Assembly (NCBI GenBank): GCA_910583555.1
Contig: CAJTXO010000034.1
Coordinates: 1 to 22,828, forward strand
Direction: 5' to 3'
DNA length: 22,828 nt
Source of the DNA: an uncultured Eubacterium sp.
Lineage (GTDB): Bacteria > Bacillota > Clostridia > Lachnospirales > Lachnospiraceae
In this document: positions 7,878-14,629 of the stretch, in pieces
Position numbering within the stretch: position 1 is the stretch's first letter
How the letters are laid out: the number at the start of each line of letters is the position of its first letter
Program-made: the position numbers and the translations under genes
Notes under the pieces: model-generated
Told to the model about the DNA's origin: nothing
Database searches by the model: none
Seen by the model: only the letters and a program-made list of their open reading frames with translations

Positions 7878-7904
7878 ATATCGGATAACGTTCGTTAATC
7901 ATTA
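7878..7904 (-). promoter_or_regulatory. Possible flagellar sigma-D-type promoter of the DUF6033-like gene
   Basis: On the minus strand, CCGATAT (7884-7878) matches the -10 element of Bacillus-type sigma-D promoters exactly. TAAT (7904-7901) lies 16 bases upstream as an imperfect TAAA -35. It is about 80 bases before the start codon. No better sigma-A promoter was seen there. Confidence 0.35.
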
Positions 7905-7986
7905 ACATTTGTTTTTCATTTTTTCCGACTTCCTCTCTTTTTTTCACCTGTAAGATCGTTAAAATGCGCTTAACAGGGCGCACCAC

Positions 7987-8026
7987 AAAAAAGCAGGCGA
8001 TCAGCGGTAATGCCAATCCCTGCTTT
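7987..8026 (-). terminator. Intrinsic terminator of the six-helix chemoreceptor gene
   Basis: On the minus strand AAAGCAGG (8026-8019) pairs with CCTGCTTT, the loop contains GATTGGCATTACC, and the stem ends in six Ts (7992-7987). It begins 25 bases beyond the stop codon. Confidence 0.75.
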
Positions 8027-8050
8027 CATTCGATATCATGATCCATACAT

Positions 8051-9595
8051 CTACTGCTTCCCGGCCAGCAGATCGTTGATCTGCTCCACCATCTGGTTCA
8101 GCGCCGCCACCTGTTCGTTCATCTGCGCGGCATCCTCTGTGTTATGTTCTACCATAGAATTGATACTGCCAAATTCCGTATTTTCCTGTCTGATGCTTTC
8201 TGCAATCTCCTCGCTGATCTTCACGGTATTGTGGATCACATCCGACTGCATCTCGCGTGCTTTCCCCATCATGTTGATATTTTCGATGGATGCGCGGAGT
8301 ACTCCGATCATATCCCGGATACCGTCAAAGACCTCATTCGAGTAACCATTCTGCTTCTCGAGTTTTTTCGCATTTTCATCTACAAATTCTTCCATATCGG
8401 CTACGTTCTGCTGTACCTTTTCGATCACTTTCGACACCTGTTCCAGCGATTCCTGCGTATCATTTGCCAGATGCCCTACCTGGGAAGCGACAACCGCGAA
8501 TCCCTTTCCCGCCTCTCCAGCTCTTGCCGCCTCGATGGAGGCGTTGAGTGCCAGAAGGTTTGTCGATGAAGAAATGTCACCGATGATCTTCAGCGTAACT
8601 CCTATTTCCTGAACCGCTTCCGATAATTTGGCAGCAACCTCGTTTGTGTGGTTCATGGACTCCGACACTTCGGCATTGATCTCTTTGAGGGAGTGCAGTC
8701 GATGTTCGCTGTTTTTCGACTGCTCGAGCAGTTCTCTGGAATCGCTTTCCAGTTCGATCATATGCTGCTTTACCTGATCTTCCCACTTCTGGAGTTCATT
8801 CAGGTTCTCAATGCTTACCTCGCTCTTTTCCCTCAGCGCCGTATTGTTTGCGAGAAGATGCTCACTCGTCTTCGAAAGTTCTTCTGCAGACGAGCTTTCG
8901 CTTAAAGTAATGTTCTGCAGTACATCGCCCGCCTTCACCAATCGTTCCGAAAGTTCAGAGACCGAGCGCAGCATAGTATGAACGCGGTCATTGTTCTTTT
9001 CAATCTCCTCTTTTTTAGCATTGATCAGAAAATGCTGGACCAGCCAGGTAAGCAGCCAGATAAAGGCGAGGGACAGGAGCACACAGACGCACCGGTTCAC
9101 CATATTCGGCACGAACAGGGCGTCATGAACCGGCATCAGTACATCTCCGCGGACGACCCAGGAAACGATCAGGGAAACCGCGATCTCCGCCCCTGTCACG
9201 AGTACCATCCTGCTATCGAGAAACAGCGCCATGGCAACCGTAAACAAAAACGCAAACGCCCAAAACTCCGTGGATGGAATGAGATAGAGTATGTAATTGA
9301 ACTGCGTAAACATGATTAAGACAAGAAATATCTTACAGTGCTTTAACTTCCTGGGACAAACTATTTTCTCCCGATACCCGGTCCTGATGAAAAAGACTCC
9401 AATCGCAAGGTACAATAAACAAGTGACATCAAATAGGATCAGGGCAAACCAGTTTACCGTAGGAAACAATCCCAGCAATTTCTCACACGTATAGAGTATT
9501 CCCGCCGCCTGACAGGCCCCAGGTACCGCCGCAAGAACGATCGTATAAACCTTATTGATGTATTCATCCAATGCCGTAATCTTTTTCGTCTCCAT
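8051..9595 (-). CDS. Methyl-accepting chemotaxis protein with polytopic N-terminus (514 aa)
   Basis: The ATG at 9595 is preferred over an in-frame GTG at 9604 because AGAGGTG lies 6 bases upstream of it. About six hydrophobic helices fill residues 15-195, with no sizeable extracellular ligand domain. The MCP signalling domain then follows with no recognisable HAMP. Its hairpin tip is clear (STNLLALNASIEAARAGEAG, then KGFAVVASQVG), and long heptad coiled coils lie on either side. The tip binds CheA and CheW and so would feed swimming control. The membrane bundle may itself sense a signal, such as membrane state or a hydrophobic ligand. It is a single gene with its own promoter and terminator. 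No chemotaxis kinase genes are in view. Confidence 0.88.
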   Translation of the reverse strand: METKKITALDEYINKVYTIVLAAVPGACQAAGILYTCEKLLGLFPTVNWFALILFDVTCLLYLAIGVFFIRTGYREKIVCPRKLKHCKIFLVLIMFTQFNYILYLIPSTEFWAFAFLFTVAMALFLDSRMVLVTGAEIAVSLIVSWVVRGDVLMPVHDALFVPNMVNRCVCVLLSLAFIWLLTWLVQHFLINAKKEEIEKNNDRVHTMLRSVSELSERLVKAGDVLQNITLSESSSAEELSKTSEHLLANNTALREKSEVSIENLNELQKWEDQVKQHMIELESDSRELLEQSKNSEHRLHSLKEINAEVSESMNHTNEVAAKLSEAVQEIGVTLKIIGDISSSTNLLALNASIEAARAGEAGKGFAVVASQVGHLANDTQESLEQVSKVIEKVQQNVADMEEFVDENAKKLEKQNGYSNEVFDGIRDMIGVLRASIENINMMGKAREMQSDVIHNTVKISEEIAESIRQENTEFGSINSMVEHNTEDAAQMNEQVAALNQMVEQINDLLAGKQ

Positions 9596-9628
9596 TTTTC
9601 TCACCTCTGCTCTGAAAATTTTGACTAT

Positions 9629-9657
9629 ATTATATCGACTTTACTTTACAAAATCAA
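9629..9657 (-). promoter_or_regulatory. Sigma-A promoter of the six-helix chemoreceptor gene
   Basis: On the minus strand TTGATT (9657-9652) and a perfect TATAAT (9634-9629) have a 17-base spacer. It lies 34 bases before the start codon. The nearby TCGATAT resembles a sigma-D -10 element but has no TAAA at the correct distance. Confidence 0.7.
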
Positions 9658-9691
9658 TACTTTATTTCAAAATTTATTATCAACAATGAAC

Positions 9692-9729
9692 AAAAGAAAA
9701 CAGGAAACGAGCAATACTGCCATTCCCTG
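9692..9729 (-). terminator. Terminator-like hairpin after the broken chemoreceptor gene
   Basis: On the minus strand CAGG (9729-9726) and GGCA/TGCT parts form an imperfect stem closing on CCTG, followed by TTTTCTTTT. Its first arm, GCAGGGAATGGCAGTA, is nearly the same as that of the terminator at 7987-8026 (GCAGGGATTGGCATTA). The stem is weaker than the others in the window. Confidence 0.5.
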
Positions 9730-9796
9730 CTATCTTTCTCAATATACGTTTCGACATTCCGACTTCCCGGCCGTCCGATCAAAGTCAACCATCGGA

Positions 9797-11817
9797 TCAA
9801 TTTACATACTGAAACCTTCCCACCAGCTCCTTCAGCATATTTGCCTGGCCCGATAATTCTTCCGACGCCGCAGCACTTTCCTCCGAAGTCGCCGTGTTTG
9901 ATTCGATCACTTCCGCGATCTGGTTGATGCCCACCGAAATCTGCTCTACTGCCGACGCCTGATTTTCGGACGCCGTCGCAATCTCTGCCATAGACGAATT
10001 TACGAGGTTCACATTATCCACAACCTGAATCAGCGACTTGGCCGTAGAATCCGCCAGCTGCATACCTTCTTCCACCGTCTTGATCGCGTTCTGGATCAGG
10101 TCTTTTGTCTTTCTGGCCGCTTCCGAACTCTGTTCCGCGAGCAAACCAACCTGCGTAGCTACCACGGCAAATCCTTTTCCGTTCTCCCCGGCTCTTGCCG
10201 CCTCGATCGACGCATTTAGCGCCAAAAGCTCCGTCTGGCTGGCGATTTCTTCGATACTGCCGATAATATCCGCGATCTTATTGGAAGCTTCTTTGATGTT
10301 ATTCATCGCCTCCGTATTATTCTTCATATGTTCGTTGCTCTCTAAAATCTGAGAATTCATATCCGACACGATCGCTTTCGCTTTATCCGCGTTTTGGGCA
10401 TTACCGTGATCCGCTCCGACACCTCGTTCATCATAGCGGTCAATTCCTCAATCGCGCTCGCCTGATCGGTCGCGCCTTCCGCCAGCTGCTGCGCGGCCCC
10501 CGATAAATCGTTTGCGCCGTTCTGTACACATTCAGCATTACTATCAATCTCACCCATCGCACTGCTCAGGGAACCGACAATCCCCCGGAACGACTGGCTG
10601 ATCTCCGCGAAATCCCCCTTAAAATCCCCATCCACATCAATAAGGAAATTTCCACTTGAGAGTTCCGCCAGGTGATCGTCTATTTCTGTAATAACTGTTT
10701 TCAGGTCACTCACCGTTTGTGCCAGACTGCTCATAAGCGTTGCCGTCTCGTCATTCGTTTCCGGGATCGGTGTATCCGCGTGAAGGTCTCCCTGTGCCAA
10801 AAGTCCCAGCCGCTCCACAACTGCCGCGATCGGTTTCACGATCATTTTTCCGAGGCGGTTTCCATTGTATATACCATAGACGGTAAACGCGATCACAAAT
10901 AGAACAGTAATGCCAAGCGCCAGATAAAACATGCCCAAAAATTCATTCCGCACGGCTGCGACGCCGATACTCCATCCGTTCATATCCTGAATCGGCGAAT
11001 AGGCAACGACTTTCGTCTTTCCCGCATAGGAATACGTACCTGTTCCGTTTTCCCCGGCCACCATTTTTTTACAGATCTCACTGTACTCTTTCAGCTTCGA
11101 ATTTTCCTCCCCCAGATGAATACTGTCCTCAATCCCAACGTTCTCCGAGTTGATATCCGCGATCGTGATTCCGTTGGCGTCAAGCATAAACGCTGTACCG
11201 CCCTCCCCGACTTTGATCGAGCGCATAATGTCATTCAGGAATTCACCATCCGGCATGTAAACTACTACCCCGACCGGAGTCGTGCCGGGTATGCCCCCTT
11301 CCCACAGCGGAGCGGAAACCGCGTAAAACACCTGTTTGATATCCTCTCTGTATGTAGGCGTGGATACGAATGTCTCCCCTTTCATAGACACTTTAAAACA
11401 TTCCGAAGCTGACAGATCCGTACCCGTGATCACATCAATCCCTTTACTGTCTAAAAGATAACCTCCCTGAAAATGGTGATCCTTGATCCGCTGGTCCAGG
11501 ATCGACTTTTTCTCTTCCACCGTCCTTTCCGAATCGGCCAGACGCGCGATACTACCCGTCTCATACGCGATAGCCGTATACTGTTTGAGTGCCGCCGCCA
11601 CATAAGACGCCGCAATATCTGATGTACTGTTCATCGTGTTGGAAACTGCGCTGATTGAAGAAATGTAACTCAAAATAGAAGTGACTAGCCCTAGAAGAAC
11701 ACAGCAGATTAAAATCGTCTGCGCAAATCGTTTTGAAATCTTTTTTTCAATACTCACAAACTGCCCCTTTTTTCCTTCTTTCCCCGTTTTTCCAAGTTTT
11801 CTTTTTTCCCTTTGCAT
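9797..11817 (-). pseudogene. Methyl-accepting chemotaxis protein with dCache sensor, disrupted by a frameshift
   Basis: Two adjacent frames make one chemoreceptor of about 673 aa. The first (10357-11817) gives a basic N-terminus, a membrane helix at 32-54, a periplasmic dCache-like sensor at about 55-290 (with AVSAPLWEGG and GEGGTAFMLDANG), a second helix at 296-316, HAMP, and the start of the coiled coil. It runs out of frame after SERIT (residue 469) into a basic tail. The second (9797 to about 10406) resumes as GNAQNADKAKAIVSDMNS and carries the signalling tip (ELLALNASIEAARAGENG). Inserting one base in the CC at 10404-10405, to give CCC, restores a continuous ERITGNAQN. As read, the first part is membrane-bound but cannot reach CheA. 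A sequencing error in the short run is possible. GAGGCAAAAT precedes the ATG. Confidence 0.85.
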
Positions 11818-11965
11818 ATTTTGCCTCTTTTCTGTACCGCCCTTTGAGCCGATTCCACCTCATGACTGAACTAAATCCAGAAGAATTATGAATGAAACTA
11901 TCAGATTATGAAGAATATCAAGCTGAATATGTGCTGAGCAGCACACTAACACATATCTGAAACTA

Positions 11966-11994
11966 TTTATATCACAATCATAAAATAAATTCTA
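11966..11994 (-). promoter_or_regulatory. Extended -10 promoter upstream of the broken chemoreceptor gene
   Basis: On the minus strand TATAAA (11971-11966) is preceded by TGA (extended -10) and, 17 bases up, by a weak -35 TAGAAT (11994-11989). The transcript would have a leader of about 140 bases, which includes a small hairpin at 11930-11945 (TGTGCT, loop GAGC, AGCACA). Nothing coding was seen between 11818 and 12119. Confidence 0.4.
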
Positions 11995-12025
11995 TATTTT
12001 TATAAATTTTTTGTAAAAGATAATG

Positions 12026-12066
12026 AAAAAAAGATAGCTGAAAACACCGTTAAGCGCTCTCAGCTA
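12026..12066 (-). terminator. Intrinsic terminator of the esterase gene
   Basis: On the minus strand TAGCTGA (12066-12060) pairs with TCAGCTA (12041-12035) around a loop containing GCGCTTAACGG, followed by TCTTTTTTT. It begins about 54 bases beyond the esterase stop codon. Confidence 0.75.
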
Positions 12067-12119
12067 CCCGTTTTTCTCATTTCTCGTTTCACAGAACTAA
12101 AGGTAATGGTTCCTGTCAA

Positions 12120-14009
12120 TTACTGGAAAATCCTTCTTGCAAAATTGTACAATCCGTTTTTCCATGGGCCCCACCAGTGTCCACCGGGCCAATTGTAATA
12201 AATGTGGTCAAAGCCATTATTTTTCAGCGTTGTGCTGTACTGCTTCGGACTGTCGCCGACAACCGTATCGCCATCACCTTCAACGATCATGTACAACGTA
12301 TTTTTTCTGTACTCCTGCGGTATCGTCAGCGTCTGCGTGGTGAGGAGCCCATCCTCCCTCCAATATGGCAGCACCCCTACTGCCGGACAGAAGGCGCCTG
12401 TATAGGCAAAATCCTCAACCATTTTCACACCGATATAAATGGCATTGCGTCCTCCCATTGATAAACCGGCAATTGCTCTGTTATCACGTCCCGCTTTTAC
12501 CGGATAGTTCTTCTCGATATATGGGATCAGACTGGTTTTCAGATCGTCCAGCATACGGTTATACATGGCGAACTGCTCCAGCGAAAGATGCGCCGGATTT
12601 GCTTCGCTCTTATGTCTGACGCACTGATTCGGCAGTACCATGATCATCTCCTTTGCCGTTCCGGCCGCTACCATGTTGCTGACGATCTCATTTGGCTTCC
12701 CATCCAGCCATTCAACCTCGCTTCCGCCAATCCCGTGCAGAAGATACAACACCGGATATTTTTTGGAAGCATTATAATTTGGCGGAAGGATCACGGTCGC
12801 TTTCCGATCCATCTCTGCCACATGAGAATAGTATGTAACCGTTTTGATCTCACCATAGGTCACGCCAGCCTTTTTCGCATCGAAATCCGCCGGTGTATTG
12901 TAATTCGAATCGATAAACGATTTCGGTTTGGAATAATCGGCATCTCCCGGTTGATCCTCACCTGTACCCCCGCCCACTGCAGACATTGATACCTCATCTA
13001 CATAGAAAGAAATGAGGTCGTCCGCAGCCGGACTGCTCTGAAAGGCAGATTCAATAAATACTTTTGTGCTGGACAGATCGGCATCCGCCGGAATGGTATA
13101 CGTTCCCTCGACCAGTCCCCAATCCCCCTTTGACACAACCGCGCTGGCCATACTTCTTATCGTACTGCCATTTACCACACAGATGTTAAAGGTCTGCTGC
13201 GCCCTGCTGCCCTCTGTAAAATACACTCTCGCGCTTACTTTGTACGCCCGGCCCTTTTCCACCTTTCCGGTAATATCCTGCAAGGGGCCTGATGCGGTAA
13301 CTGTCCGATCCTTTACCTGCATGGAATGTTCGCCGCTGTACTTCGTAACGTATCCCAGATTCAGCGTGGCTCCGCCGATGGTCGTCCACTTCTCATATCC
13401 GTTTTCAAACCCGCCGTTTTCAATGATCGAAGCCTCTTCTTTCATCGAAATATCGTCCACGTAAAACGTCATCAGGTCATTCGCCGGGACTGGGGCATTT
13501 ACCCAAGGTGTCTCGATAAAGACTCTTACATTGGATAAATCGGCATCTGCCGGAATGGTATACGTTCCGCTGATCATTGCCCACTCACCTTTTTTGGCTT
13601 CTGCCGAACCGATATTGACGTATGTCCCGTCACCATAGCCAATCGTCATTAAAAACGTTTTTTCTGCCGGATAAGCTGCGCTGTTCGCATCGCTTGTATC
13701 CTGCTTGTACTGAACCTTTGCCGATACATGATACGTTTTACCGGCCTGTACCCTTCCGGTAATGTCCTGGCAAGGTCCCGCGGCGGTACTCGTTCTGCCG
13801 GACACCTTTAACCCCAGATTTCCGCTCACCTTCGTATAATAGGCCAGGCTCAGTTCCGCGCCATTCTGGCCGGTCCAGTCCGTAAGCGCATTTTCAATGT
13901 CGCCATTTCTTATCACTTCCGTACTATCCGCGTGCGCTCTCTGAAAACCAAAGGTACAAAGAAACGCAGCGCAGAATGTCAATACTGCTGCTTTCACGAT
14001 TTTTTTCAT
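12120..14009 (-). CDS. Secreted CE1-type esterase with two carbohydrate-binding modules (629 aa)
   Basis: The protein starts with a Sec signal peptide (MKKIVKAAVLTFCAAF, likely cut after RAHA at residue 27). Two similar beta-sandwich modules of the CBM4/9/22 kind follow at about 31-189 and 194-343. Each begins with (I/R)NGxxEN and W and ends with FYVD(D/E). A short linker leads to a carbohydrate esterase family 1 (feruloyl/acetyl-xylan esterase-like) domain at about 366-629. The nucleophile is Ser517 in GLSMGG, the histidine is His611 in GGHWW, and the acid is probably Asp579 or Asp581. LLHGIGG supplies the oxyanion-hole region. The enzyme would remove ester-linked groups from plant xylan outside the cell. 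It is a single gene with its own promoter and terminator. The exact ester substrate cannot be read from sequence. Confidence 0.88.
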   Translation of the reverse strand: MKKIVKAAVLTFCAAFLCTFGFQRAHADSTEVIRNGDIENALTDWTGQNGAELSLAYYTKVSGNLGLKVSGRTSTAAGPCQDITGRVQAGKTYHVSAKVQYKQDTSDANSAAYPAEKTFLMTIGYGDGTYVNIGSAEAKKGEWAMISGTYTIPADADLSNVRVFIETPWVNAPVPANDLMTFYVDDISMKEEASIIENGGFENGYEKWTTIGGATLNLGYVTKYSGEHSMQVKDRTVTASGPLQDITGKVEKGRAYKVSARVYFTEGSRAQQTFNICVVNGSTIRSMASAVVSKGDWGLVEGTYTIPADADLSSTKVFIESAFQSSPAADDLISFYVDEVSMSAVGGGTGEDQPGDADYSKPKSFIDSNYNTPADFDAKKAGVTYGEIKTVTYYSHVAEMDRKATVILPPNYNASKKYPVLYLLHGIGGSEVEWLDGKPNEIVSNMVAAGTAKEMIMVLPNQCVRHKSEANPAHLSLEQFAMYNRMLDDLKTSLIPYIEKNYPVKAGRDNRAIAGLSMGGRNAIYIGVKMVEDFAYTGAFCPAVGVLPYWREDGLLTTQTLTIPQEYRKNTLYMIVEGDGDTVVGDSPKQYSTTLKNNGFDHIYYNWPGGHWWGPWKNGLYNFARRIFQ

Positions 14010-14114
14010 TTTTCAGAATCCCTACAATACTTTACTATTCTTCTCTGCAATTTACTGTCGCTTCCCCATTACTTCTTTTTTCTGTTCTGTGAATACGACA
14101 CCCTCCCTTTTGAT

Positions 14115-14143
14115 ATTGTAGCAAATTGGCTTAAAAACCGCAA
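14115..14143 (-). promoter_or_regulatory. Sigma-A promoter of the esterase gene
   Basis: On the minus strand TTGCGG (14143-14138) and TACAAT (14120-14115) are separated by exactly 17 bases. The transcript would start about 100 bases before the esterase ATG. Confidence 0.6.
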
Positions 14144-14204
14144 TAGAGCAATAGTTTACGTTGTTTTCAGGAATTCTGCCTCTTTTTATAACAATAGTGG
14201 TCTA

Positions 14205-14627
14205 TTACATATCTGCCCATCCCGCATGGATCATTTCCCCTCCTGATTGAAATACCTTTTGGATCCGGCTTCGCAGTTCATCATCAACAAATGGTTTCAG
14301 TATGTAGTCACATATGCCCAGTTTCGCGCTCTCGATCACCGTCTTTTTATCCTCCGCACCGGTAAGCATGATGACCGGTATATCGGAGCGATCGTTCATC
14401 TTGCGGATCTCTCTCAGCGTTTCGAGGCCATCCATCGGATTCATCCGAATATCCAGCAGGATCAGATCCGGCTTTTCCTCCTGTAGGAATTTTATCGCGC
14501 GCATACCGGAATTTACCGTGATTACCTCATACTCATCCTGAAGTACATCCGATATCCTCGATAATGTGATCGCTGTATCATCCACAGCTAAAATCTGTTT
14601 TTTTGCATTTCCTTTTTTCTCAATCAT
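14205..14627 (-). CDS. Stand-alone CheY-like response regulator receiver (140 aa)
   Basis: A single receiver domain with no output domain. Counting from the upstream GTG at 14633, the acidic pair is D18-D19, the phosphorylated aspartate D61 (LLDIRMNPMDG), the switch threonine T91 (MLTG) and the lysine K113 (LKPF). The ATG at 14627 is preferred because AGAGG lies 10 bases upstream of it but only 4 from the GTG. The stop of the hybrid kinase gene overlaps this start region, so the two are translationally coupled. It most likely accepts phosphoryl groups from the HPt domain of that kinase and acts by protein contact. Confidence 0.9.
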   Translation of the reverse strand: MIEKKGNAKKQILAVDDTAITLSRISDVLQDEYEVITVNSGMRAIKFLQEEKPDLILLDIRMNPMDGLETLREIRKMNDRSDIPVIMLTGAEDKKTVIESAKLGICDYILKPFVDDELRSRIQKVFQSGGEMIHAGWADM

Positions 14628-14629
14628 TT

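Noticed and set aside
9629..9660. Sigma-D promoter for the six-helix chemoreceptor (TCGATAT seen)
   Set aside because: No TAAA lies 15-16 bases upstream, while a sigma-A promoter with TTGATT, 17 bases, TATAAT fits precisely.
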